Program-made: the position numbers and the translations under genes
The notes under the pieces: generated by a model
What the model saw: the letters and a program-made list of their open reading frames with translations, nothing else
The model's database searches: none
Told to the model about the DNA's origin: nothing
In this document: piece after piece, positions 34,453 through 45,623 of the stretch
Layout: each line of letters opens with the position of its first letter
Position numbering within the stretch: position 1 is the stretch's first letter
Source of the DNA: Alternaria dauci
Taxonomy: Eukaryota > Ascomycota > Dothideomycetes > Pleosporales > Pleosporaceae
Assembly (NCBI RefSeq): GCF_042100115.1
Contig: NC_091279.1
Location: 248,001 to 312,000, forward strand
Direction of reading: 5' to 3'
Length of the DNA: 64,000 bases

Positions 34453-36398
34453 TCACCACATAATCCCCTTCCACTCAAACGCACCATCAATGTTCCTCCA
34501 CCTCCCCTCCTGCACCGCCCCGCCCCACCCCATCATAACAGCCAACAACCTACAACTCGTACTACTCACCGTACAAACCACCGTATCCGCCTTACCCAAC
34601 ACACTCAAATCGAGCAGATACGCGCGCCCCACGAGCTCCCTAAGTTTCATCGCGCTCTCCGGCACAGCCGCATTCTCGCCATTGACTTTATTCACGTCCT
34701 CGGCGTTGGCAACAGGCTGGCCCAGCGAAAAAAACACGTCGCGGTAAAACCCGCCTTCCCAACCTGTAATCTCGTCGATCCAAGTATTTTTCTTCGGCTG
34801 CGATTGCGCGGCTTCGAGAGCGGCTTTTGTGGCGAGGACGATGCGGTCTTGGGCGCGGATACTGTTTGGGCCTAGTTCGGGGGAGTCGTAGACGAGAGGG
34901 TCGTCGGAGGCGAGAATAATTTTTGAGGTTGTATGGCGGGGGACAAGGGGGTCGGTGGAAGAAGAAGAAGAAGAAGAAGAGAAGGGGGAAAAGAGTAGAC
35001 TGCGTTTGGCCATTTTCTTCCGCAGTCCGCCTTCGACGAGGTCAATGTAGAGATCGCGGGCTGTGTCGACGTAGCGGGCTAGTGGGATGTAGTCCTTTTG
35101 GTATTGGTATTCCATGGGATGTTTGTCGCCGTGGCGGACGTGCATGGCGATGCTGAGGCCGCCTTCGCTCTTGACTTCACCGTACATTTCCAGTGCGCGT
35201 TGGAGGACGTAGGCTTCGTCGTCTGAGCGGAGTTTGAACAGGGCTTCGTAGCCTGTTCGGGCGAGGTTGAAGATTTTAGATTGGCGCTGCACACCCATCT
35301 TTGTTGGGTCCTCCCACTCGTCTGTGAAGGAATGTCCAAACGTGGATTTCATCGTTGCTCCGCTGACGACAATGTGGCGGGCAGTGTGAGGGCAGGGGAC
35401 AATGTGGGAGCTGGGAGGAGGGAGGCAATTCGCAGAGGGTGGAGGCTGGAAGTAAGAGGAGTACTTTCCATATGGCCTGGTGGTGGTGTCAGCGTCAATC
35501 ATCCGGCAATCAGAAACCCAGATACATACCAACGAGTGTCATCAATGAAGAAGGCGCGCTTCTCAGCTTTCGCCAAACCATACGACATCCACATACGCAT
35601 CAGCGTGTTGCCAAAACCTGCATCCTCCGTTTCCATGACATATGTCAAAGTCCTGTCACAGACCTTGAGTCCTTCGGTAGAGATGCCATCCCGAATAGCC
35701 TCGTCCTCGACGAAGCTCTTGGGTCTTCCTGCAGCCTTGGATGGTGGCAACAGCCCTTGTTGTTCCGCTTCTTGTACATCAATATAGTACTGATCCTGCT
35801 GGTAGTAGTTCAACATTCTCTTCGCAAAGCCAGCCGACGCCTTTGCCTCTTGTCTGATTTCCTTTGAGACTTCCATAGACTGACGGCAGATATCACGGTA
35901 CTGTGCCGGACGAAGCGGGAACTCGTAGTCGGATGGTATCGATACGGTCCATCTCATCTTCCCCTTTGCATCCTGCAGCGCCAGAGCCACAGGTTCGTGC
36001 GGTAACTGACTGCCACCAACCATCTCCCATTCCTCTTCGTTGCCATCCTCATACGTGGCTGCGCCTTGAGAGTTGGCGTATATCTGCCTCAGCACAATCC
36101 ATAGTAGGAACGCTACACCACAGCAGCCTATCAGTATCCGCTTCACCAACTTTGAATGACTCGGCTGTGTAGTCTTCTTTCCATGTTTCGGCAGCAGACT
36201 AGGAAGGCTCGGACTCGGTGGTGGGGACCTCCCAAGCAGACCGCGTCTTGACGGGACCGTGGGAGAGAGGAAAGCACTCGAAGTAGCAGAATGAGGTGGC
36301 GGGCTCAGTTGTGAATAGTGCGCTGTCGACTGTATAGACAGATTCGGATTCCGTCTAACATGCATCTTGGAAAGCTTCTTCGCAGCCTGGTTTAGCAT
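34453..36398 (-). CDS. type II membrane glycosyltransferase, GT23/fucosyltransferase-like
   Basis: Two exons (minus strand), 36398-35530 and 35476-34453, give 630 aa. The 53-nt intron (GTATGT...CACCAG) joins DDTRW and PYGKYSS. The N-terminal ~85 residues are polar and Pro/Ser-rich, followed by one membrane helix at about 87-107 (ILIGCCGVAFLLWIVL). The rest would be lumenal: the Golgi type II pattern. FGNTLMRMWMSYGLA and HVRHGDKHPMEYQ resemble the GDP-fucose binding 'HxRRxDK' region of FUT8-type enzymes, and DTVVCTVSSTSCRLL resembles the second conserved block. A run of Ser (from GAA repeats on the plus strand) sits in the catalytic half. Transfer of fucose is inferred only. A second Met at codon 12 could be the real start. 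Confidence 0.75.
34955..34981 (+). repeat. GAA/TTC microsatellite inside the glycosyltransferase gene
   Basis: About eight GAA triplets in a row on the plus strand. On the coding (minus) strand they give a serine run of about nine residues. Likely length-variable. Confidence 0.8.
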
Positions 36399-37439
36399 AT
36401 CGAATGCGAGACACCGAGTCGACTGGAGTGATCGGCGTATGCGTCGTCACCGTTCGTGGAGAGGGACAACGTCGGATATAGCCAAGTCGAGCGGCTTTTC
36501 TGCAGTGCACAGTAATACAGTGATGACGAAGCTGTAATGCCGGTATATGCAGGCTGGTAGACGTCACCTCTGACCCTGCAGAGAACGCTCCAACAAGCAA
36601 GTAAAGATGTAATCGTAGTCAAAGGAGGGGACGTAGGCACCGCCTATCAGAATAAGCAAAACAAGTCTGGAGAAAAAAAAAAAAAGTACAAGAATGTAGA
36701 ACTTCAATGCCCCTCGTTCGCTCACGGTACGAAAGCAAAGGGAAGAAGTGAGTAGACGGGAACGCTCAAGAAGCCATTTCGAAAAGGGCGGCGGGCAAGC
36801 CTAAGGCGTGTGTGTTCTTGAAAGAGAGGCACCCCCTCCCTTTGGTGCAAGACGAGTTTCACAACCAGAAACAATCCCCGATGTCCGAGCAGGATCCCGC
36901 AGTTAAATGATCTCCATCAAGGAGCGTCCGAGTCCCTTCTTGCCACGACGGAAGGAAAAAAAGCTAGTAAGCGACTGGAGCGACGACCCAGGAAGCGCTG
37001 CAAAGACCGAGATAGGATCAAAGGTAAGATTGCCGGAGATCGCACTTGCTTGATGCAGAAAGGTTGCAACGAAGAATGCGGAAGGCGCAAGGGAGGGACC
37101 TCATTTTGTCGCATGTTGCGCGGGCCAGGGCGTCGTTGTTTCAGAATGGGCCTCTAGTGCAACGTTGTCGACGCACTGGTGTGCTGACTCGAGGGATTGG
37201 GCTCCGGCGCTAGACGCCTTTGGTGCTAGACTCGAGGTTGCCAAAACCACATGACAGTGACACCACGTCGCTTACACCAATGGCGGCTCGACATCTCTGG
37301 AAGTGTACGCTGTAAATTTGGCTTAGAGGACATGTCGTCAGATGTATATGCACACATATCAAAGCAAAACTGCTATTTAAGAGTATTCTCCGGGACATGC
37401 AGTAAGACGGCGGCTGGCTATGCAACCTAGGAACTTCAA
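36399..37439. other. intergenic region upstream of the glycosyltransferase
   Basis: About 1 kb of non-coding sequence with the glycosyltransferase promoter at its left end and an A run at 36673-36685. No gene recognised on either strand. Confidence 0.55.
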
Positions 37440-37714
37440 GATCCCGAGGCACGGCAAGTAAAGCTCTGCTGTGCCGTACATGGCGTACTATGTATAATCA
37501 GCCTCGGAGTATGTGCAAATTACTCGCGTCTTAGCGCTCTAAAATCTCTCGAGAGGCGGGTATGCAAGTAGTAAAATAGCAGCTGCTCCGTCTCTTTCGG
37601 GATTCCTCGGCACGACGAGTCTAGTAAGCGCTGTAGTGCCTCGCGCACCACGTACTATGAACACATCTCGGGTACACATTTACAAATTACTCACGTGTTA
37701 GCGGTTTAGAATCC
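37440..37714. repeat. two diverged direct repeat copies of about 110 nt
   Basis: Copy 1 (about 37440-37546) and copy 2 (about 37600-37714) share ordered blocks. Examples are CGAGGCACGGC against CTCGGCACGAC, CGTACTATG in both, and CAAATTACTCGCGTCTTAGC against CAAATTACTCACGTGTTAGC. The offset is about 160-170 nt. The copies are too diverged for a recent duplication. Origin unknown; possibly an old transposon or subtelomere-like relic. Confidence 0.6.
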
Positions 37715-38836
37715 TACGGAGGACGGTACTCACGAATGCCAAAGCAGCGCTTGTCCTGTTGCGTGTAGACCCTGAAAAGTTTGCAACCAAGTCATCTTCC
37801 TTGTCAAATTATTAAGATGATGAACGTGCTGGTGACAAGACGCAAGCACAACGCTATGGAATGACACTGTATTGAATCGCGGTAAAGGTGTATTTCCCAA
37901 ACACCTTGCTTCACTATATGCAGCTGTATATCCTTGTCAAAGTATACCCAAGTAGCTACTAAAACATACATCCAGGACTAATCGCTTAGTACAAAACTCT
38001 AGATACGCCCGTAAGACCAAGTACCCTCTGCCAAACCAGACGCCTATACAGAAACCACACCTCTTCGCTTCGGTCAAAAACACCTACCCAGCAATACCGC
38101 TTATCAAAATCACATCACGAAAAAAAAAACACATTCTCATCGAGAACAAGGTATAATATCTCTTATCCATAGCCTCCACATTATACTTCTGGAGCACAAC
38201 ACTACAATCCAACAACAAGCTATGTAAAAAGGACACGGTGGTAAGGGGGGGGTTTTGGGTATCAGATCGAAAAAGTCCCCTCGCTCGGCACTAACAAGGG
38301 CGGGAAAGAAGATGAAGAACAAGAGGGGAAAAACAGAAAAGAAGAAATAGAAGAAAAAAAAGGTAGGTAGTGTTACAAGAATCCACCCCCCTTCCGCCGT
38401 AGAAGGGCTTACCATATCGCAAATATGGATCAAACAAGCAGCAACAGCAGCAGCAGCAACAGTAACAGGAGAGACGCCGTCCACTCCTCTGATATAACCA
38501 TGTGCGTAACATAAAAATCCCGTGCACGGCTAATGGCGCCAAATTTTTCCCTACCAGTTCCTTGTTCCCTGGTAGCCCAAATCATTACTCCGTTTCTCCG
38601 ATTTCATAACGCCTGTCGCTAATGTCTTGTTCCGTTGTAACTGAACATGTAGTTTGCTGAATGAGATTAAGAAAAAGTGCAAGTAAGGGTGTCACCCCCA
38701 CGCGCCGCTCGTTGCTGACGTACTTGCCTCATCCTCATTACCGTACGTCGTTTCATACCCGTTCAAACTGGTCTGATCGTTCGTTTAAAGCAAGAATTTC
38801 GCAGCTGGCTTTCGCCACCTTCTGCACTGGGTAAAA
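37715..38836. other. intergenic region downstream of the kinesin gene
   Basis: About 1.1 kb, mostly A/T-rich and low in complexity, with an A run at 38119-38129 and purine-rich blocks at 38300-38365. It includes the 3' flank of the kinesin gene. No gene recognised. Confidence 0.55.
38425..38462 (+). repeat. imperfect CAG/CAA microsatellite
   Basis: A run of CAG and CAA triplets in non-coding sequence, interrupted but obvious. Probably a length-variable site of no coding importance. Confidence 0.75.
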
Positions 38837-41709
38837 TCATGAGCCTTCGGTAACCGGTCTGAGACTGCTTCGCCTGGCAGTCTTTTCAACGCGACCAGTG
38901 ATCATCTCGTCGAGCATACGCGTCATCTCCTCGATGTTCTTGGTGGAGCCGTTGGTGACTGGCGGGGGTAGAAAAGGCGTCTTTACACTGAGTGCAGGCG
39001 ATGTTGGGCCTTTTGGGAAACTAATCCCGCTACCATCACTGCCACTGCGCTGATAACCCGAAGTGCGCCGGCTGCCTGGTGACTCGCTGCCCATCTCGTG
39101 TGCAGTGTCGTTCTTCTTGCGAGCGGATGTGAGGGCGCTGATCATGCGCTCCTTATCCTCAAGTTGAGCGCGGAGATTGACTATCTCGTTGTCTCTTTCT
39201 GCAAGAGCTGCAATCATACCACCCTCCTCACTATTTGTGAGCTTGTGTGACAACGACATTGAGATACGAGAATGGCTCGAACGCCGAGCGTGCAACAGAC
39301 GCTTTTCGAGAGTCGCGATGTAACGGTTCTTATCCGCAAGATCAGCCTGTAGTGCATGGATCTGCACCGCCTGACTTGCACTACCGTCTCCGTTCTCCCC
39401 AACCGAATCATCTTCCTCGGAGCCGTCCATGTGGAGGTGCGGTGTGCTCTGTCTTTTGCCTGGAACCTCGAGGGTGGCATGGCTGGCAGAAGAGCGTATA
39501 GAGCTTGGGCGCATGTCGTGATGGCTGGTGCTCATGACGGAGCCGCGCTGGAAGCTCATTGAAGAAAATGATCGGCCATTGTTGACACCGAGAGACTTGG
39601 AGCTCAAAATTAGCCTGTTGAGATGTTCGATCCGCTCCTTCAGGGCAGTCCGGGCTAGTTGCATCTCAAGCATCTGCTCTTCGTGCCGCTGCTTGTCTTC
39701 CAGTTCGCGTGCCTTCTCTTCCTCTTTGTCCCTTTTCAGCTCGTCATCTTCTTCTTCCTTGGGCTCCTTGTTTTTGCCTTCTGCAAGCTGCTTCTTGAGG
39801 TCCTCAATTTCCAGGCGGTAGCGATCTAGAAGCGCTCGACTTCCTGCATCTCCACCAGCACCCATGGACTCGTCGGCCTTCTTGGCGTGGCTGACAATGT
39901 TGTTCTTGGCTCTGGACGCAAACTTGAGGGTATTCAGCGTCTCACCAGTGTGGCTGTTCACAGCAGCAGGACTCCCGCTGGCGCCGATTTGGATTGTACA
40001 GAGAATGCTGACCAGCGAGTTACCAGAGAGGGCAGGTTGGAGGAGTCGGGTCAGTTTGCTGTCTCGGTATGGCAAGTGCTTGTCGCCCTTGCCCTTGTCC
40101 TTCTCAGACTTGTCTTTGTCGGAAGCTAATCGACCAATGACTGTACCCAAAGTAAGTAGACTCTTGTTAATATGGGAACCCTCAGTCCGTCTTTCTTTGT
40201 TGTCGGCCGCCTTTTCAGAACCAGCCAAATCGATCAAACTGAGCGTCGAGACACGGACACCACCAGGGACAATGGCTGACCGTTTGTCACCATTCATTGC
40301 CGGACCAGGAGCGCGCTCCCTGCTTTCGACGACAATTTGGACCACAGCGTGACTTCGAGAACTGCGCGCATTGAACTGGGTACCCGCCACCTTTCTTGAG
40401 TTGTCACCTCGTGCAATGACCCTGAGGAGTTGCGTCGGACTCTGCACGATTTCCTCTTTTAGTGGCGACGCATAGACGCCACGTTTGCTGTCCTCGCGCA
40501 GCTTGATCTCTTCGACAGGTCCGGCCTGGCCGTTCATGCCTACAACAGGTCCCGCTAGCAGGTCAATAATCTTCTCGTTGTAGATTTCAATGTAGCTGAC
40601 TCTTAGAAGAAACTCTCGCTGGGGCGTCTCTCGAATGTAGGAGAAGATGTCGGTGATGGCGAGTGGTATGACACCAGGATTCGTTGCAGTTCCTTGCATT
40701 GAAAACGTCTTGCCAGTTCCTGTCATGCCGTAGGCAAAGACGGTGCCGTGGTAGCCCTCCATGACCCTCCGGACAAGTCGCTTGGCTGCAGCATCGTATA
40801 CGCGGGCATTGTTGTCTTGGGTATCGAATACGTTGTCTATGTCAGACCAGATTAGCTCCAGCTCAGTCACCCTCGACCCCATTGTGCAACCATACCATAT
40901 ATGTAGTCTCCGCCCTCCTTGCCCTTGTAGGCTATCAGTGCGCGTTTGTTGTTGACCTCCCACTCCAAGTCGTGTTTGTTGTCTTTGGCTCCGGCGTCAG
41001 GCCGCACCCGAACGCTGACAATGACATTGCCTCTGCCGTCCTTGGGTGCCTTGCCGTCGGCGCGTCCGTCCTCGCCTTCCTCGAATGTCGTTGCGCTGGT
41101 TGTGTACGAACCCTGGGGTGAAGAGTTGCGACTCTGCGGTGGCGAGGGGAGACTGAGGTGGGCCGTCTCTACGGTGACTGAGTCTGCGCTTCCATTGAGT
41201 AAACTGGGGGGTGACAGGGGTGACTTTGGTAGTAAGCCTCGCGCTCCTCCAATGTTGGAGCTTCGTGGCTTCTTGAGGCTGTTGCTCCGTGAAGGCGTTT
41301 GGCCCTTGGATACCGATGACACTCTCCGATCGACCATGTCTCCACCAGGCGTCGAACTCGTCGACAGCGGACTGGTTGGATTCGATCTCCCAACATGCTT
41401 GGGCGGCTGTGGAAAGGAACCGATGCTGACCGTCTTGCGCAGCGATTTCCCAACAGGCAGCGAGCCGGCAGCACCGGCGTCGGGCGGCAATGACGGCACA
41501 GATGGCGATGTGAGGTGCTTGGAAGTCGGCCTGTAGGGCAGCGACGACGATGACACGGCGCGTGCATTGGCGGCACCGGGAAGCAGCGAGCTTCGCGTCG
41601 TCGGACCGACATTGGAGCTTCTTTGCTTTGGAACGGGCAGCGAAGGCAAGGGACCGGTGGGAGGAGCAATCGAGGGCCGTGAGGGGCGAGGCAGCGAGTT
41701 GGCCGACAT
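38837..41709 (-). CDS. kipA: kinesin-7 motor protein, KipA/Tea2/Kip2 type
   Basis: Two exons (minus strand), 41709-40896 and 40836-38837, give 937 aa. The 59-nt intron (GTATGG, CTGAC branch, CATAG) splits an Asp codon and joins GGDYIY to DNVFDTQDNN. An upstream TTG in frame is ignored. Residues 1-220 are basic and rich in Ser/Pro, as in Tea2/KipA proteins. The motor starts at NVIVSVRVRP (about 228) with P-loop GMTGTGKT (308-315), switch I NARSSRSH and switch II LIDLAGSEKA. A coiled coil follows (about 610-690, KEEEDDELKRDKEEEKAREL), then a second one near 790-850. These motors run to microtubule plus ends and carry polarity factors for straight hyphal growth. The subfamily is inferred from domain order. 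Confidence 0.88.
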
Positions 41710-43363
41710 GGTGATGGGGGTGGCGCGTAGGTACAAGTGCTACTGCAGGCGGGAAGGTTGCTGGCGCTGCAGTGTTTGGCCCAATTGCCTTTGTTGTTCG
41801 AGGTGGCCTATGCCCCAGTGCACATGTCCGGCGTGTGCCCTCCAGTAGTCGTAACCGGGGAACTCGAAACGGGCTGCGAAGGGTGGAAAAGCTGGCTGTG
41901 TGTTGCGGGGGAGGAGAAGGGCAAGCTTTTGGTTAGGCGTGCGTCAGTCTCGGACAGACAGACAGGCAGGGACCTGGATGCGGGAAGCAAGCGCGATGGT
42001 AATGCAGCGGAGACGGGTAGGCGCAGTGGATACTGCCGTTTGACGCACGAGGCTGGAGCGCTCTGGCAAACGTCGTGGGGCGCGTCGAGAGCGTCGAGGG
42101 GGGAATCGAGGGTGAAGATGCAAGGCGAGGCGACAGCACTCGGCGTGTCTGAGTCTGAGGTCGGCGGCAGTGTGCTGGCGTGGTGGGGAAAAAAGGAGCG
42201 GTGATGGGATGGATGGCAGGATGGTAGCCCGCCAAAAAAGCCAAAGCGTGGGTATCCCCTGGCACTCGGTGCATGTGCAGGGGCCCGACAAAGGAACGAC
42301 CGACCAAAACTCCGTGCAAAGCAGAGAACGAGTGGGAGGCGTCAAGTCACTCTCGAACGGCTGCTTTGTGGGGACGGTGCAACAAGTCAGAGACAAGACC
42401 CTCTCCCGGCCCTGGGAAAGGGTGGAAAAGGGGTTCAGTCGTCAACTCGTCGTGGGTTCAAGTTGCCCTCCCCCCATGTTGCCGCTACATACCAAACACG
42501 TTAGCCTACGCCAGCCTCAGTCCAAGCGTGCATATCCGCGCCCACAGCTGCTATCTGCAGACCCTTGCCCGGTCCTGTTCGCGTGGCATGCCGGCTATAT
42601 GCCATCGTCCTATGGCACACAAGTCCTTTGACCACCTTTCTCCTGCCCTCTGCGCGCCATCTGGACCTGGCACCAGCGGGCGCCGTGCACACTGCTACTC
42701 CATCTGAGCCTTGACAGCTTTTCTGGAAGCGACGTTTCTGTGGTGACGACTTGCGTCAACGGCATTTGTAAAGCCCCAGAGGCGATCCTGCTGATCTGCC
42801 CCTGCACAGGCAATCATGCCGGCCATCCTTCGCTTCTCTGCCCCTGCGGCATGCCATTGCTCTACTACAGAACCATCCGCAATCTCCGTATCACAAAGCC
42901 TTTGTTGACCAGACCTCGACGTCGCAGCTCGCTCCCCCCAATCACTCGCGCTAGTTGCTTTGCATGGCGCCAGCCTCGTGAGACGAGCGCGTTGGCGCTG
43001 ACGGGAAGAGCGCCACATTGCACGTGCTGCCGCGTTTGCCTACCGGGTCGCCATGTCTTGCAAACATGACCGATCCGCTCAAAAGTCTATCCACCCGGCT
43101 CGACCAATTGAGAGCCAGCCCACCGGAATCGCGGGGATGCCGTTGTACACTGCGCTACTGACTACTTCTTCTTCGGAGCATTATCCATGCCGGCAGTCGA
43201 CTCTAGTTGCTTGTGAAACACGCAAAGGTGCCACTCTAAGGCCATTGCATCGGGTGTTGCCGAACATGTAGACATCAAGGACGTCCCACATGAGTGCCAA
43301 GTCCAAGTGCAATGCAAGAGCACATCACTGGTGCTGACGCTGTATACGAAGCGAGTGACTCGC
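41710..43363. other. intergenic region upstream of the kinesin
   Basis: About 1.65 kb between the kinesin start and the stop of the next minus-strand gene. It holds the kinesin promoter. Overlapping short frames on both strands (for example 42740-43069) have no domain-like content. Confidence 0.5.
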
Positions 43364-45372
43364 CTATAGGGTACCCCATCCGAAGACACTCTGTCCAAAC
43401 TTTGCAATAGCCAGATATTGCATGCCCCACAAGCTGAGATCGATGGCAAACTCCAGTGCACCACAGAGCGCTACGCGTGAGAGCTGGGTGCCAATGTTCC
43501 GCCAGCTTACATCGCTCAGCGAACTCACAATGCGATGCGACCCCACATGTCCGCCTCGACTGGCTAGATGGTGCGCAGCAATCGTCCGCAAGGTAACCAT
43601 CCTAAACGGAAGCATGGCAAGGCCGACGAGCTGGGCTCTCACCATGGCACTGATCATCTGCGCAGGCTCGCACGAGAGCTGAGTGACGCGGTGGTATACA
43701 TGGTCGTCTGTGGTGGAGCGTGGTCGGTCCCGCGGCTCAGCGGTTGCGTCATCCCGGAAGGACCCCGCGGCTTCTGCAACAGCAGTGTGAGTGGACAGTA
43801 TTCTAGGCGGTAGGCGGACTTCCATCTCTACAATACCTTCCCTTGAAGTAATGCGTATTCGAGGATCGTTCTCGTTCTGCTCGGACTCTGTCGGCGAGCC
43901 TGGTGGAGTTGTGGATCGTATCAAATCTTGGAACGCTTCTATTGGGACTGTGATTACGTCTGCATCGAGCGGCTCTGTGACAGGCGGGTCTTGGGACTGG
44001 AGCACGGGAAGATGCAGCGGGGTAGTATTGGTCACTTGAGTAGCACCGACTTGTATTGTCTGGCCACTGTTTGGAGTAGCCGTGGTTGCAAGCTCAATGG
44101 TCCGCTTCCGTTGTGTGCTTGGAGAGAGACTCGGAAGAGCCCAGCCGAGCATTGCAAGCAGCCTGTGAATGGCACTGCGAATCAGCGGTGGAGACTCCTG
44201 TCGCAGCCCAAGAACAGTCAAAGCACGGTCTTTTCCGTTGGCGTCTCGGCTGGGTATGTCGGGCTTGTCAGGACGCATAACGGCCGTCTCGACTGCTTCG
44301 TAGACACAGGCGTAGATCCGGCGCTCGATGAAATGTTCAGCACATACAAGGACAAGGGGTGAAGTCAGCACTGCTCCAATGCAGTCAACGAGTGAATTGG
44401 ACGCATCATAATGCATGGAAAACGGCAGCAGAGGCGATGAGCTTGAGAAGGGAACGAGACATGTCCAGGTTGGCAGCAGTGGGCGGGCGGGGGCCAGCCC
44501 AAGGCGCTGCAAAGCGGCGTGGTAGAAGAACGGGAAGCACAGGATCTCAAGGCTCAGACGAAGACTAACGGGGTCAGCAAGAACTAGCAAGGCGAGTGTG
44601 CGACCTACCCGGACTTGATAGTCTTCTTTGCTCGCCGGAGCAACCTGCGTGTCTTTGCGCTGGCACGTGTTGCGTACAGCATGCGCTCGACCGGCCGATA
44701 GACAAAGGTGCTGTATACGATGGCCTGGATGTTCACGGTCGCAAAGACGCGAGAGAAGAAGCCAGCATAGACGATGGAAGGGCCAGAGAGGGCACGCTCC
44801 GAGGCTGCAATGTGGCTAAAGGCAAGGGCGTGGGGATAGCGAAACGTCTGCAAAGGTCAGTCTCGTTGCTGTGAGGCTGACGGCGTGGACTTGCCAGGAT
44901 TCTCTCCTTGATTGAGCCTATCCACCACGTGCAGACGTTCTCAGTGAGCGTAGTCAGCAGCGCAATGGCATTCCCGACCGTGTCCTCGGCCTCGAGCAGC
45001 TCGAGGCGCTCTTGGGTCGAGGCTGGAAATGCGTGGGCCGGGGAGTGTCTGCGCTCGACGACGCCGACAGAGGCAAGGACATCGTTCTGGGCGCCTCTGA
45101 GCTTCTTGCCGTACTGGTGGGAGCGGGGGTTGATGGGGTTGCCGCGCTCGTCGTAGAGCTGGACGTAGCTGTTGGCCGTGGCCTCGTGGTAACGGCGCGG
45201 AATCTCAGACTGCGACGACTCGAGCTGGACGTATTCTGTCGACTGCGAGGCGGCCTGGGTAGGCTCAAAGGCAGACCGTCCCTAGCAAGCGTGTCAGGCA
45301 CTGTCTACGGAAGCATTGCGCTGGCGGGGCGCATACAAATGCGATCTTGTCCAGGTAGGCTTGTCGGCCCAT
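43364..45372 (-). CDS. conserved-looking protein with hydrophobic segments, function unknown
   Basis: Four exons (minus strand): 45372-45337, 45281-44895, 44847-44609 and 44564-43364, giving 620 aa. Introns 1 and 3 are normal (55 and 44 nt). Intron 2 (47 nt) fits only with a GC donor: CTG|GCAAGT...TTTGCAG, joining KERIL to TFRYPH. The start is MGRQAYLDKIAF. Residues about 25-130 are polar (YVQLYDERGNPINP, GAQNDVLASVGVVERR). Later come several moderately hydrophobic stretches (SIVYAGFFSRVFATVNIQAI, SLEILCFPFFYHAALQ, DCIGAVLTSPLVLVCAEHF, LVGLAMLPFRMVTLRTIAA) suggesting membrane association. The arrangement is loosely like mitochondrial-carrier-like outer membrane proteins, but I do not recognise the family. 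It is divergent from UTP13 with 251 bases between. Confidence 0.72.
44848..44894 (-). other. likely GC-AG intron
   Basis: The exon before this 47-nt stretch ends CTG and the sequence continues GCAAGT, a perfect donor except for C in place of T. A CTGAC branch site and TTTGCAG acceptor follow. No GT donor nearby preserves the frame. Confidence 0.75.
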
Positions 45373-45623
45373 GGTGTTGTATGCGAGTCTGATCAGGCAC
45401 ACGCAATGGAACGAGGTGAGTGCATCTTGGCCATAGTGCTGCTTTGGCCGTTGTCGAGTGAATGCATGCTGGCGGCCGGGAGGGGGAGACGCGCCGGCCG
45501 CCAAACGTCAGCGCGTGGCCTGCGGCTGCTGTTATCGATAAACTTTTTTCCTGCAGCACCAGCAGTTTGCGACGCTCGCCTCACCACCCGGCCAGAGCTA
45601 CCAAGTCTGCAATTCAGTCCACC

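Noticed and set aside
42740..43069. 109-codon plus-strand frame overlapping a similar one on the minus strand
   Set aside because: Cys/Arg-rich random-looking composition, no motif, and an equal-sized frame on the opposite strand.
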